A stretch of 64,000 nt of DNA. Source: Emiliania huxleyi CCMP1516. Lineage: Eukaryota; Haptophyta; Isochrysidales; Noelaerhabdaceae. A program made the position numbers and the translations under genes. Within the stretch, counting starts at the first letter, position 1, and every line of letters begins with the position of its first letter. Under the pieces are notes generated by a model. That model saw nothing but the letters and a program-made list of their open reading frames with translations, was not told where the DNA came from and did no database searches. This document shows, one piece after another, positions 1-11,629 of this stretch. Location of the stretch: the NCBI RefSeq assembly GCF_000372725.1, contig NW_005200982.1:248001-312000 (forward strand), in the 5' to 3' direction.

Positions 1-127
1 ACAGCCGTTTGACCGCGTTGCACCACCCGCCGAAGGTTTCGAACAGGTACATCTGATCAAACAACAAGTTGTTGGTTAATAAAAATCTCTCTCTCTCTCT
101 CTCTCCAAACAACAAGGGTGGAGACTG

Positions 128-334
<207 letters not shown>

Positions 335-374
335 AGGTCTTTCGCAGCATCTTCGCTTGGGATCCGCTCCCGCC

Positions 375-2771
375 ATGCCTCTCTCCCCCGCCTCCCAGCT
401 CGTGCGGCTCTCGACCCTCGGCGCCTGCGCCTTTGCCCGCGTGATCACGCCGTTGCGTCCCGGGCCGTTGATTCTGCGTGGCGGGCGGGCCGTCGCGTCG
501 GCGGCGGACGCCGCAGATGTGAAGCTCCGCTCGTTCCGCAAGGCGATGGCCGATGCTGGCGTCGCAGCCTTTGTCGTGCCGTCGGGCGACGCCCACCTGT
601 CCGAGTACACCCACCCCGCCTACGACCGCCGCGCCTTCCTCTCTGGCTTCACCGGCTCCGCTGGCACGGCGGTCGTCACCGCAGACGCGGCGTTGCTGTG
701 GACGGACGGGCGGTACTTTCTGCAGGCCGAGCAGGAACTCTCGCCCGAGTGGACGCTCATGCGCGCGGGCCAGCCCGGCGTGCCCTCGCTCGAGTCGTGG
801 CTCGCCTCCAACCTCCCGGACGCGTCCGCAGTCGGCATCGACGCGTCGGTTCACAGCGTTGACGAGGCCAACACGCTGCGATCCGCGCTCGACGCGGCGC
901 AGAGCGGACTCCGGCTAGAGCCGCTCTCGCCTCCCAACCTCGTCGACTCCATCTGGACGGGCAGGCCGCCGCCTCCGCTCGGCAAGGCCCGGCTGCTGCC
1001 GCTCTCCGTGGCAGGCGCGTCGGCCGAGGAGAAGCTCGCCGCGGCAGGCGAGGACCTGGACAAGGCCAAGGCGGACGCGCTTGTGCTCGGCTCGCTGGAC
1101 GAGGTGTGCTGGCTGCTCAACGTGCGCGGCGCGGACGTGCCGCACTGCCCCGTGCTGCAGGCCTTTGCACTCGTCCACGCGACACATCCGACCAGCGCCA
1201 CGCTCTTCGTCGAGCGCTCGAAGTTGGACGATGAGGTGCCGAAGCCGCGCCCGACCCCCTCTCCCACGCGTGCGAGAGCCGCTTCGCCGCCGCCGTCTCA
1301 GGGACCCCCCACCCACCCCACCCCACCCCACCACCACCACCACCCCACCCGCTTCAGGTGAGTGGCGCGCTGGCGGCGGCGGGCGTGGCGATTGCGCCGT
1401 ACGAAGAGGCCGAGCCGGCAGTGCGCCGGCTTGCGGACGAGGAGGGCAAGACGCTGCTGATCGACCCAAAGTCGGTCAACTACGGGCTGCGGCTGGCGGC
1501 GGGCGGGCGGGCGGCCCTCGCCACGTCGCCCCTCATCCTGCGCAAGGCGCGCAAGAATGCGGCCGAGCTGGCGGGCATGCTGGAGGCGCACCTCACCGAC
1601 GCGGCTGCGCTCGCCCACTTCTTTGCCTGGTGCAGACCGCCTCTCCCCTCCCCCGCGCCAGCCCTCCAGACCGAGGGGCTCGCCCACCGCCGTGCCGATC
1701 GGTCCACACACACGCGCGCGCGCGCGCACACACGCACGCACACGCACGCATGCACGCACACACACACACGCACGCACACGCACGCACGCACGCACACGCA
1801 CGCACGCACGCACACGCACACGCACACACACACGCACACACACACACACACGCCTCCCCGCCCTCGCCCACAGGCTCGAGCGCGTCGTGGTCGCCGAGGC
1901 GACGCCGCTCACCGAGGTCGAGATCGCGACCAAGCTCGCCTCCTTCCGCGCGGCGCAGCCCGGCTTTATCGACCTCTCCTTCCCCACGATCGCGGGCGCC
2001 GGCTCGAACGGGGCCATCATCCACTACGACTGCATGGTGGCGGACGCGGCGCGCGTCAACACGCTGGACGGCTCGCAGATGATGCTGCTCGACTCGGGCG
2101 GCCAGTACGCGACGGGGACCACCGACGTGACAAGAACTTTCCACCTGGGCACCCCCACCGACTGGCAGCGCGAGTGCTTCACGCGCGTGCTCAAGGGCAA
2201 CATCGGCCTCGACACGCTCACCTTCCCCGAGGGGACGCCGGGGATGGCCATCGACGCCTTTGCGCGGCAGGCGCTCTGGCAGGCGGGGCTCGACTACCTG
2301 CACGGCACGGGGCACGGCGTGGGGGCGGCGCTGAACGTGCACGAGGGGCCGCACTCGATCTCGGCGCGGTGGGGCAACACGTGCGGCCTCGAGGAGGGGA
2401 TGATCTGCTCCAACGAGCCGGGCTACTACGAGGCGGGCGCCTTTGGCATCCGGATCGAGAACCTGCTGGTGGCGCGCGCCGCACCGACGCCGAACGCCTT
2501 CAACGGCAAGGCGTACCTCCGCTTCGACCAGCTGACACACGTGCCCATCCAGGCGTCGCTCCTCGAGCCGTCCCTCCTCACCAGCGCAGAGGTGGAGTGG
2601 CTCGACGCGTACCACGCCCGCGTCTGGGAGCGTGTCTCGCCCCGCGTGGACGCCGACTCGGAGGGCGCCCGCTGGCTGCGCCGAGTCACGCGCCCGCTCG
2701 CCGAGCAAGGGGTGCGGGGCTTGCCGCCCTCTAGGACGGCCGCAGTGGCAGAGGCCGCCGCTGCGTTATAG
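375..2771 (+). CDS. Xaa-Pro aminopeptidase (APP1 type, peptidase family M24B), 3 exons
   Basis: This metallopeptidase removes an N-terminal residue that precedes proline. Exons are 375-1235, 1358-1629 and 1874-2771; both introns are GT-AG with consistent phase (0 and 2), and the second holds a long CA/CG microsatellite. The join reads [16 protein letters not shown], as in eukaryotic APP1. The C-terminal pita-bread domain has the expected metal ligands: two Asp in [18 protein letters not shown], His in HGTGHGVG, Glu in SNEPGYY and Glu in GIRIENLL. The N-terminal creatinase-like domains carry [11 protein letters not shown] and WTDGRYF. The first 40 residues are rich in Arg, Ser and Ala without acidic residues and could be an organelle transit peptide. 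The first ATG after the GA repeat was taken as start. Total about 676 residues, normal for the family plus a leader. Confidence 0.95.
1706..1852. repeat. CA/CG microsatellite inside aminopeptidase intron 2
   Basis: Alternating CACG and CA dinucleotides fill most of intron 2 (1630-1873). The acceptor CCCACAG follows directly. Confidence 0.95.
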
Positions 2772-3224
2772 AGGCGCCGCTGTGCTGAGAGTGAGCACGG
2801 TCGCAGTGTGCAATGCAATTTTGTGGCACAAGAGTCTGCAGCTAGGTCTGGTCTTCGGAGACGAGCGGTGAGCCATCATGCATCAAAACGATTGGGTGCA
2901 CAGTTTTTGTCTTCACAGCCTTGTTATGAGAAGAAAATACGTCCTATGGCGCTATGCGCTGGTCTGTGAGAGGTTGAGGTGCGAGCCCTGGAGGCCCTGG
3001 TGTTTGTGGGAGACCTTCACAGCACTTGGAGGATGGAGCACTTGGAGTGCAGTCGGCAACCTCACATCCAGGGCCGGGGAGCTAAGAAGCGTACCCAGCG
3101 GGCCGGATGATTGGCATCGGGCTACGGGCTAGAGAGCCCTGACCCCTAGCTCACCGAGTCACACCTTTTAGGCACCGACAATGACAGGGCACGCCAAATT
3201 GAAGCCCACAGCCCACAGTCCACA
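2772..3224. other. Intergenic spacer with one copy of a dispersed repeat
   Basis: No gene is seen between the aminopeptidase stop and the next start. The segment 3032-3143 is nearly identical to 46629-46745, including the sequence CATCCAGGGCCGGGGAGC and the GGGCTAGAGAGCCCT end. Confidence 0.7.
3032..3143 (+). repeat. Dispersed repeat A, copy 1 (copy 2 at 46629-46745)
   Basis: About 110 bases match 46629-46745 in the same orientation with a few substitutions and one short internal duplication of GCACTTGGA in copy 2. Neither copy has obvious terminal repeats. The end is a small palindrome, GGGCTAGAGAGCCCT. Confidence 0.85.
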
Positions 3225-4020
3225 ATGAAGGTCTCTCTCTCGTTCTCGCTGCTCGTTCTCGTGCTCCTCACGCTCGCAACGCCGGCCAGCACGTTGCGCC
3301 TGGGAAACTCGCGCCGCGCCGCGCCTTTAGCACCTCGCGCTGCGCGCTCGCTCGTCATGAACGAGCCCGAGGCAGAACCCGAGTCGGTGGAAGAGCCAGC
3401 CGTTGCTGGACCCGGTGGCATGAGCGCCGCCGCAGCAGCGGCCAACCCAGAACTGGCTTCCAAGGCGATGGCGATGGCGGAGACCATCGCCGCACTGCAG
3501 GCGAAGCTGGACGGCTTTCCGCAGCAAGCGGGCACCATGTACTGTGCGGCCGCTTAGTCGCACCTCCGCCATGTCGCACCGAGCACCCGACGGCGTCCGC
3601 CCGCTCGCCCCCCGGCAGTCATTACGAAGGACGACCTCACCACCGCCGAGAAGCAGCTGGCGGGTATTGTCGCCACCGCACTGACCGCCGAGGAGCGCGA
3701 GGCGGCAGCGGCAGAGAAGAAGGCAGTGGTTGCTGCCAAAAAGGCTGAGGCCGACGCTGCTGCGGCCAAGCGCAAGGCGGATGCGGCGGCGGCGGCAGAG
3801 GCAAAGCTGGTCAAGGCGGAGGCGGCCAAGGCGGCCAAGGCGGAGGCGGAAGCGGCAAAAAAGGCCGCGGCGGACGAGAAGAAGGCCGAGGCCGCATCCG
3901 GCTCTCCCTGCGTCTGTCCGCGTTTGGCATGTCCTGATTCTTGCGTAGGCGACCAAGGCCGCGGCCGCGCCTCAGAAGGCGGCAAAGTTCGAGCTTCCCA
4001 ACCCCTTTGGGAAGAAGTGA
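3225..4020 (+). CDS. Secretory or plastid-targeted Lys/Ala-rich protein, 3 exons, unknown function
   Basis: The protein starts MKVSLSFSLLVLVLLTLA, a clear signal peptide. An Arg/Ser/Ala stretch (ASTLRLGNSRRAAPLAPRAA) follows, the pattern of a bipartite plastid leader in algae with secondary plastids. Exon 1 is 3225-3531. Intron 1 is GC-AG (3532-3618, phase 1) and joins GFPQQA to VITKDDLTTAEKQLAG. Exon 2 from 3619 encodes an Ala/Lys/Glu-rich, probably helical tract (AEADAAAAKRKADAAAAAEA). The last exon, from near 3951 (or 3984), ends KFELPNPFGKK at 4018-4020. The second intron's donor is uncertain; reading through exon 2 without splicing gives a less natural tail ending at 4037. I do not recognise the family. 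Confidence 0.7.
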
Positions 4021-4399
4021 AGGTGTACTGCCCCTAGCCCGCCCCATGCACTCCGCTCCTCGCCTCACGTCTCACGAGACCGACTCCCATCCCCCCACCC
4101 TCGCTCCGTCACTCTAGACACGCTCCACGTCGGCATGCTGAAGAGCGCGGGCTTCTCGCAGTTCCAAAATGTTCGAGACCGGAACGGAACCCGCCTGAGA
4201 ACACATGAGCTCCCGCGCCTCGGTCTACCATACGGCTCTCCTGGATGGAAGCCGGAAGGTGGCGGGGGGGGGGGGGGGGACGTTTGTGGAGGAATGTGGT
4301 ACACGATCGTCTGGAGGCGCTTGAGTGATGCGCACGGTGACGCGCGTGAGATAAGGTACTAGTAAGGTAAGCCTTGAAGGGTGCTACGAATCTCTCCTC

Positions 4400-4990
4400 A
4401 CGCTATTCAGCGGCACACCCTACTTCGACTACCACGTACCAGCACCGCTTTGCGACCGACGGCGACGCGCGGCTGATCCTGATGAACGTCGGCATCGGCT
4501 TTTCTTCCTCGTCATCCTGCACGCCGCGTACAACCTCGCTGCCTTTCTGACCAGGCGCGATATCGGCGGCTACTGGCCAGATATCGAGGCAGCAACTCAG
4601 GACGGCGCTGCTGCGCGCACAACGTCCTCAGCGCCGTGCTCACCGCGCGGTTGCTTCGCGCAGATGAACACGGCAATCGACGTGCGCGAGGCGGTCGAGG
4701 TCGATGCGTGCGACGCCTTCATCATGCCGTCGCGCTCGATGAGCATAGGCTCACGATCAAGTGCGGTGCCAGCTCGGCTTCATATCGACGGCCGCACCCG
4801 TCATGGAGCTGGACGTGGCGATGCCGGCGCGGCATGAGGTGGCGAGTGCCATGTCCTACTGGATGAAGTACCTCGCACAAACAAAGGGCATCACATACGC
4901 GAGCGTGCAGGCCGGCTACGAGAGCGAGCCAGCCTGCCCGCGCTGGGAGACGGCGTCGCAGAAACGTAGACCACCAAGTTTGCCGGTCCA
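4400..4990 (+). pseudogene. Possible decayed protein-coding fragment
   Basis: Several short stretches look protein-like but lie in different frames. They include HRFATDGDARLILMNVGIGF (about 4450-4510), FFLVILHAAYNLAAFLTRRD (about 4503-4562) and MELDVAMPARHEVASAMSYW (about 4803-4862). No splice arrangement I tried joins them. It may be a degenerate gene or an unrecognised multi-exon gene; no family was identified. The 4021-4399 spacer before it holds only a poly-G run (4263-4278). Confidence 0.3.
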
Positions 4991-5102
4991 AGAGAGTGGC
5001 ACCGGCGCTGTCCTGAGAAGGTGCGTGGTCCCTCTTGACTGCCCATGCGCGCGAGGCTTTGTAGGCATAGCCTCGAGAGTGCCAGCAGCCAATCCGAGGT
5101 GA

Positions 5103-5747
5103 CGCGCATTGCGCCAGAAGCGTGCACGCGCTGGAAGGACACCTTCCTACTGGCCGTACGATCAGGTCGTCACTGAATGCTTGATACTAAGGCCGCGAGC
5201 TATGCAGGTGATCAATTGTGCATTATGGCACGGTCAGCTGCGCCGACAGGCTGTCGCAAGGCGTGATAGCATGGCCGCCGAATTCCCATGAAAACAAGTA
5301 AAAAATCGCCAAAAAAGAAAAAAACGAAAAAATCGGCGCCTGCGGCGGGCCATGGGACCCCATCTCCCCCCCGCATGCACACCCTCTGGGGCCCCCGCGC
5401 CGGCCCAGAGCCCGCGTGTTCGTTCCGTCCCTTCGCGGTATCTTTCTCATCGATCGGTGCAGTATGGAGCAAGACGTAGACATCGCGGACCGCGGGCACC
5501 GCGCCACCGCGCCGTCGGGCGCCGCCCTCGGTCTCCGAGGGAGCTCAGCTACACCGTCTGGTCTTGCGCCTGGTAGCGGCGGCTGGTCTGGTCTTGCGCA
5601 TGGTAGCGGCCTACGGTCCGATCCGGCCTCCTTTGGGTCGCCTCATCAGCGCAGTGCGCTCAACCACAGCTTTCTGCGCAGTACATCAGGTGGTGCTCCA
5701 GTGCGAGAGAGCGTGCCTGAAAATTCTTTTCGTCGTGAGTTCCCCCA
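5103..5747. other. Spacer without recognised gene
   Basis: It contains an A-rich patch (5288-5335) and a TGGTAGCGGC imperfect repeat near 5566-5610. No convincing coding region is seen on either strand. Confidence 0.5.
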
Positions 5748-6827
5748 ATGTCGGTCGAGTGGGACGCTCGGCTGCAGGCCGTCGAGCTGCCAAAGAGCAT
5801 GGTGAACGCGCTTGTCCTCGACTGGCTCGTCAACCAGGGCCACCACGACGCGGCGGCCGCGTTTGTGCGCGAGTCCGGGACGCCGGCGGGCGATCTGGAC
5901 GGCATCGCGGAGCGGATGTCCATCCGGCAGGCGGTCGAGGCGGGGCGGATGCAGGCCGCGCTCGAGGCGCTCGAGGCGCTGCATCCAGCGCTCCTCTCGG
6001 TCGACCCTCCGAACGGCGGCTCCGACCTGCAGCTGCTCTTTGCGCTGCAGCAGCAGCACTTCATAGAGCTCGTCCGCGCGGGAGATGTCGCAGCGGCACT
6101 GACGCACGCGCAGCACAAGCTCGCGCCGCTCGCGGAGGCGCAGCCCGCCCTGGTCGAGCCGCTCGAGCTCACGATGATGCTGGCGCGCCGTGAGACGCCG
6201 AGATCCGCCCCGGCCGAGAGCTGCCGAGCAGAGAGAGCTGCGACACCGCGGCGGCAGCCACCGCCCAGAGACTGAGGCGCCTCTTGCTCCATGCAGCTTG
6301 CGTCGGCCGACGGGGCCGACTCGCCGAGCGCTCACCTGCTCCATCCATCGCAGCGGCGGCGCACGGCCACGGTGCGTTGCGGGGAGCGCCCGTCGGGTGA
6401 GCCTCGTGGCCGTGCGCGCCGCTGAGCCAGAGGAGTCGGGCACGTAGGCGCTCAACGCTGCGATTCTGCGCGTCGCGGGCGCACGCTGAGGCCGCGCGCG
6501 GCGACGGGTGGTCCTAAACGTGGGAGCGTGCTTGCAGGCGCGCGCAGTCCCGCGCAGAGGAGCCAATGCTGCCGGCGATGCTGCGAGAGCTGCAGCGAGC
6601 GCAGGCCGCCCGCCCGCCACTCACTAGCGGATCCGTGCACGCCCGCTTGCAGCCGCGCCCACTGCTCGGTCCGCGCCGTGCATGACACGCGCACGATGTC
6701 TCTGGCGTTCCAGGTCGAGCTGCGCGAGCGGCACGGCGTCTCGTTCCCACAGGTTGACGATTTGCGCGAGGCTGTGCCGCGGCTGCCCTCCACGAGCCGG
6801 GAAGCGGCCAGCCCAAGCCGTGGATGA
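5748..6827 (+). CDS. GID8: GID8-like LisH-CTLH-CRA subunit of the GID/CTLH ubiquitin ligase
   Basis: Exon 1 (5748-6189) encodes a LisH motif (KSMVNALVLDWLVNQGHHDA) and a CTLH motif with RMSIRQAVEAGRMQAALEAL and LLFALQQQHFIELVRAG. These match GID8/TWA1, a scaffold subunit of the GID E3 ligase. The CRA part is split over short exons. PEESG near 6425-6440 corresponds to SPEES of human GID8. MLPAMLRELQRAQ ends at 6604. A 109-base GC-AG intron (6605-6713) then joins in frame to VELRERHGVSFPQVDDLREA, matching the family end, with stop at 6825-6827. Exon 1 probably ends at GTGAGA (6190). The borders of the middle exons were not resolved and some decay there cannot be excluded. Confidence 0.8.
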
Positions 6828-7219
6828 GGTCGAGATGGGCACCGCTAAACTAGGCGCGTTGTGTGTGTGTCCGTTTTAGTGCTGTGATTTATGTTTGCCC
6901 AGAGCGTTGTGTGTGTTTGCGGTGTTGCGTCTCGTCAGTAGAGTGTAGAGAGAAATCAGGCGAGTGGCGAGTTGCGACGACCCCGCACCAGCACAACACA
7001 CACCATTCAGACTCACCAGTCACCACTCTCGTGCCGGTCGACGACTCGTCGTGGGTGTGCAGAGCGTAGCACTAGTATAACTCATAATTAAAACAACCGA
7101 ATCAGCGATGCCGGGGGGGGGGGGAGGGCCTCTCCCCACGGCCCACGCACCGCGGGTGTATGTCGGGGTGGTGGACGAGGCGCACGCACGCGCGGATGTG
7201 CGTGCTCACAGCTTGTAGC
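6828..7219. other. Spacer between converging GID8 and homeobox genes
   Basis: It holds GT-rich sequence (6860-6920) and a poly-G run (7110-7121). This is probably the 3' UTRs of two converging genes; no coding region is seen. Confidence 0.5.
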
Positions 7220-8778
7220 TCAATCCATCAGATCGTCGTCGCTGACTCCCGCATGCTCCTCTTCGCCTTGCTCAGTAGTTGCCCCCTGTGCTGGCGCCGC
7301 TCCCGCTGCGTCGCTCTCCGTCGCTCTCCAGTGCCGCTTGCGGCGATTCGTAAACCCTACGCAGGCAGCGCCGTTGACGTATTGCGGTGTGAGTCAGAGT
7401 AGGGGGTGCGACGCGCGTGCAGCCGGCGCGCAGTGCTCCACTTGCCGCAGCTCTAGGCCCGCAGCACGCGCAAGGGCCAGCTTCTCCTCGCCGTTGGGGT
7501 ACGGGTCGAGCTCGTGTTTGCTGAACCACTGGGTGGGGAGGCGAGCACACAAGCCGCGGCTGAGAGGAGGTCGTGGGTATTTATGCTGCGCGGGGTGGAG
7601 GTTCGGTGGAGGTTGCTGCACGCGGTGCGTCGCACGCACCTCTATCAACACCGACTTTTGCTCGTAGCGGTGGTTCTGCCGGCGTGCCTTTTTGCGCTCT
7701 TTGGTTGCGGTGGCGTGGTCTTGCTCGGCCGTCGTCTCAACCCGCCGCGCGTCGTGGCTGCGCTGCAAGTCTTCCACGGTGGAGAGGAGGATGCGCTCGA
7801 TGGACTGCAGCCGTGAGTGGTCCACCGTTGCGGCGCTACGCAGCATGCGCGACCTATGTGTCGGATATGTGGCCCCGTCTGTCGCACCTATCGCCTTGGT
7901 CTGCCTTCGTGCGTGTGTGGGTGGCGGGTGACGGGGGCTGGATCGAGGGACTGGGCTCTGAGCGGCGGGCGCGGGGACAGCCTCACTCCCCGCGCATCGC
8001 CGACGCCTGCTGCGCCCATTGCACCGCTCGCCGCTCGAGGTCGACCAGCATTTGCTCCGCCTGGGTTCGAGACAGCTCGGGCGAGGTGCCACCCCCAAGG
8101 GCGAGTGCGTGGTTCGAGCGGGAGAGGCCTGCGAGGGCCATCGCCGTCCCTTGCGCCTCCGCCTCGAGCGCGACGGAGAGGCTGGCCACACGCGGCGGCG
8201 GAGCTCGCGGGCTGTGCGCGTGCACGCCATTCACGATGACGCCGGGCACAGTCAAGACCGACCCCGGCGCCAGATCCATGGGTGGCCGGGCGACGGACGA
8301 GTCCGAGTGCTCCGCAATCCCTGCGCGGCGAGGAGGCCGGCGATCGCTCACTTGCAGCGGCCAGCGGGTGGTGCGGCAGGTGGTGGTGAGAGGTTGCGGG
8401 TGGTGCGGCGCACATCGCTGGACCTCGGCGACGGGAAGGCACGCGTTGGCAAAGGCCTGTCAGGTGCAGGTTTGGGGAGGCGTGAATGGGAGGAGCGGCG
8501 CGGGCAACGTCGGGTGGATTCGCCTGCTGGGTCGCCGGCACAGCTTGGTGCGGGACCGGCATCAGCGGCGACGCCGAGAGATCGAGGTGCATGCTGCGGC
8601 AGCTGTCGAGCAGCCGGCTCAGGGAGCCGGAGGAGAGCAGCCGGTGAATCTCTGCGCACGCCTCCGCGCTGTTGCCCGGATCCGATAGCATGTGAAGCCG
8701 AGAGCGCCCCGTCGCTGGCTGGTGTGGGGTGCAGCCCCGGGCTGTTTCATCGTTCGGGGCCGCGTGCGTGTGAGCCAA
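7220..8778 (-). CDS. TALE-class homeobox transcription factor, 5 exons
   Basis: Exons in transcript order are 8778-8352, 8320-7987, 7835-7640, 7528-7432 and 7356-7220, about 396 residues in all. The homeodomain spans three exons: KARRQNHRYEQKSVLIE, then WFSKHELDPYPNGEEK...LELRQVEH, then W-FTNRRKRHW. The PYP tripeptide of the three-residue loop extension marks the TALE class. WF.N...RHW in helix 3 resembles KNOX/BELL proteins. The last intron is GC-AG and splits the invariant Trp codon (T/GG). The others are GT-AG with matching phases. The first intron would be only 31 bases, so it may instead be an assembly error or a different border. The N-terminal half is Ala/Pro/His-rich without recognised domains. 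TALE factors control developmental or life-cycle transitions in algae; that role here is inferred. Confidence 0.9.
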
Positions 8779-9522
8779 TCAAACCCACAACCAAACTTCG
8801 GCGAAGGTGCGCGAGGGAGGAATAATTCGAAGGAAAATTTGTTTCTCTTTACTCGTTTATTGGCGACCCTAGGTACCGCCTCGAGGGTACCGCTGCAGTC
8901 CTGTGAACGAGATTGTTAGTGTTTTGTTGTTGCTGACTGAGTGTGAGAGAGTGAGTGAGAGAGAGAGAGAGAGAGAGATTTTTATTTAGCCATACGATTG
9001 GTGTTTTGTTGCTGCGAGAGGGTCAGCTTTCCCAAATTCTTGGTGTACCAGTGTTCGTGCCAGTGCGCGCAGAAAGAAAGAAAGAAAACAGCAAAACCAA
9101 GGGAGGATTGCCAGAAAGAAAGAAAGAAAGCCGCGCGGAGCCGAGTGGAGCCGAGCGGAGCCGAGTGGAGCCGAGCGGAGCCGAGTGGAGCCGAGCGAGC
9201 CGAGTGGAGCCGAGCGGAGCCGAGCGGAGCAGCCGAGTGGAGCCGAGCGGAGCCGAGTGGAGCGAGTCCGAGTGGAGCCGAGCGGAGCCGAGCGAGTGGA
9301 GCCGAACAGAGCTGCCACCGCGCCATCTGGCGCTTAAGACTTAGAAACGCAAGAAGAGAAACGCTAAGCGATCTCAGGGAGCAGCACCACACCACACCAC
9401 ACCACACCACACCACACCACACCACACCATTTGCCAACAACATACCTAAAACACATGCCTTGTAGGGAGGTAGGTAAAAAGAATTCTGCGCCAGGAGCAG
9501 CTCGCTCGGTGCTTCGTGCTTT
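8779..9522. other. Repeat-rich spacer
   Basis: The spacer holds a GA run (8955-8979), a minisatellite of GGAGCCGAGT/C units (about 9128-9305) and a CACAC pentamer array (about 9386-9429). A copy of a dispersed sequence (TGCCAGTGCGCGCA, about 9057-9072) is inverted relative to 33905-33925. No gene is seen. Confidence 0.7.
9128..9305. repeat. GGAGCCGAGY minisatellite
   Basis: About 17 ten-base units GGAGCCGAGT/GGAGCCGAGC with a few shortened units. The same core recurs at 31380-31585, 50030-50080 and 50820-50935. Confidence 0.95.
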
Positions 9523-11189
9523 GTGTGGTGCGGGTCCGCGGCCCTCCAGATGCAGGCGGGCGGCTCGCAGGCAGGCCCCTCCTCTCGAGAGGAGCCCGCG
9601 GGCCGGCCCTCGGGGAAGAAGGCAAGTGTCCCGATGGAGGAGGAGCTTAGGGGCCGGTCGTGGGCCACGCCGCCCGACAGAGTTTCGGGCAGGAAGCGCG
9701 ACGGCGCGGAGCTCGCGCGCTGCTCGGGCTTCTGGAGCGCCGAGGGGGAGCGCGCAGAGGCGGCTGCGTCGGGCAGCGCCGCGGGCGAACGACCCTCCAA
9801 GTCTCCCCGTCGGGACGGGGAGACGGCGCTCGTGCACCCCCGCGCAGAGCTGGACGATCTGCAGAGGGGCCTCGTGCGGCAGTTCGTGAGCACCATCGAC
9901 GCCAACGAGGAGTCGATCGTCATCACAAACCCGCGCGCCCAGGGTCCGCGTGCTGCCCCCTCCGCCCCCACCCGCCTTCGCGGGCCTCCTCTGAGTCGCT
10001 CTGCTGCCTCGCGCGCAGGCAACCCCATCGTCTGGGTCACCCGGCCGTGGCAGGACATGTGCGGCTTCACGTACGGCGAGGCGGTGGGCCGCAACCCGCG
10101 CCTCACGCAGGGAGCGAGATCCGACCCGGCCGTCGTGTCGGCCATCTCTGGCGCGCTCAAGCAGGCACACTCGACGCCAACCCGCGCCGCCTCTCGCCTC
10201 GCCGCCCCGCCTCGGCCCGCCGCCTCTGCTTAGACGCCCCTCCCCTCCCCCTTCAGGAGCGGCCGTGCAAGGTCGCAATGGTTAACTACCGCGGCGGCGA
10301 GGGCGGGCCAGCCTTTTGGAACATGCTCTCCATCTCGCCGCTGCTGCACCGCGGCCAGCTGCAGCTCTACATCGCCAACCTGCAGGACTATAGCTACCAC
10401 ATGGGTGAACCCCCGCCCCCCCCCCGCGCGGCCTTCTCCCTTTCCGCACGCGCGCATCCACACACCTCTCTTTCCCCCCCTGGCCCCTGCGCCCTGTGCC
10501 AGGCGCCCCACGCCCAAGCGCCCTCACCCCGCGGGTTCCCTGCACGCCGCACAGGCCAGATGGTGTCGCTCACACCGTCGCAGTTCTGCCGCGCGGCGCT
10601 GCACTACCGCCGCGGGCGCCGCCTCGATGCGCCCCTCACCTCGCTCTCGCTCGCCAAGCCCGCAATCTACGAGGCGGACGGCGAGCACCCCCTGCAGCCG
10701 GCGCCTGAGCCGCCACCGGCGCAGCCGATGATGCGGCGGCTCGGCTGGAATAAGCTTGTGCTCGAGCCGGAGCACCTCGCTGACCGCGTGGGCGACGCCT
10801 TGTCCCGGATCGACGCGCAGTACGAGCTCGCAGAGCGGCGCGCGCCGCCGCGTGCCGCGCAACCGCCCATTCCCCCCGCCGTCCGACGGGGCCTCCTCTT
10901 CACTAGGCGTGCGAGTGGCGAGAGCGTCGTCGTCTCCGCGCGCAGTGGCGACGTGGCGATGCGAGTGCTCGTCTCCGAGGAGGCGGACGGGCACTACTCC
11001 ATCTCGTGCACGCGCCTCTCGGGCGACACATTCTCGTACCACGCCGCTTTCCGCCAGCTCAAAGCGGCGTTGGGTGAGGCGCTCACGCAGCACCCGCTGC
11101 AGTCGCGCGGTTTCGTGACGCCGCCGACCGGCGCGGCCCGCGGCGCGCTGCCTTTGGCGCGCGCACTTCCCGCCCTCACGGCTCCATGA
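9523..11189 (+). CDS. LOV-like PAS-domain protein lacking the flavin-reactive cysteine, 4 exons
   Basis: Exons are 9523-9943, 10019-10164, 10257-10404 and 10555-11189, giving 449 residues. Introns 1 and 3 are GT-AG, intron 2 is GC-AG, and all phases agree. The PAS core reads IDANEESIVITNP, NPIVWVTRPWQDMCGFTYGE, AVGRNPRLTQG, then VAMVNYRGGEGGPAFWNMLS and LQLYIANLQDYS. This follows the LOV pattern (NPIVYVN..F...TGY...E.LGRNCRFLQG, NYR.DG.PFWNLL). The position of the adduct-forming Cys in GRNCRFLQG is Pro here. The N-terminus (about 110 residues) is charged and low-complexity. The C-terminal region (GLLFTRRASGESVVVSARSG onward, about 75 residues) is compact and not recognised. It may sense by non-covalent flavin chemistry, bind another ligand, or act as a scaffold. 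Confidence 0.85.
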
Positions 11190-11629
11190 ACAATTTGGCC
11201 TCTTCCGATCGTGTGATTGAGCTTGGCCTCTTCCATTATTGCGCCGCGCCAGCCGACGCGGGCGAGGAGTTGCACCGCGGCGCTCCGCCCCTGCAGAGTG
11301 CATTTCCCCTCGCGATCGTCGGCTGCGTGGTGCCCACGAGGCGGCGCATGGGCCGCCCGGCCCGCCCAGTACACACGAACACACGATGTTTTGCTTCGAT
11401 GGTCTGTTTCGTCCTTGCCCCCTCTCTGTTGATTGTGCGTCTGTCTGCGGAGCGTGCGCTACTAGAGCTTTGGTCGCACTCCGTCAAGCGCACACCCTAC
11501 AATAAACCACATCCACGACTCGCACCAATACATCGTTATGGGCCCGTGCGCCGTGGCCGTCGGTGGCGCGCAAGAGGTAACGGCGGAGGCTCAGGCCGCC
11601 CCTTCCAGCCCCCCGCGCTCGCACTGTCC
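11190..11629. other. Spacer between converging PAS and EndoU genes
   Basis: No coding region is recognised. This is probably the two 3' UTRs. Confidence 0.5.
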
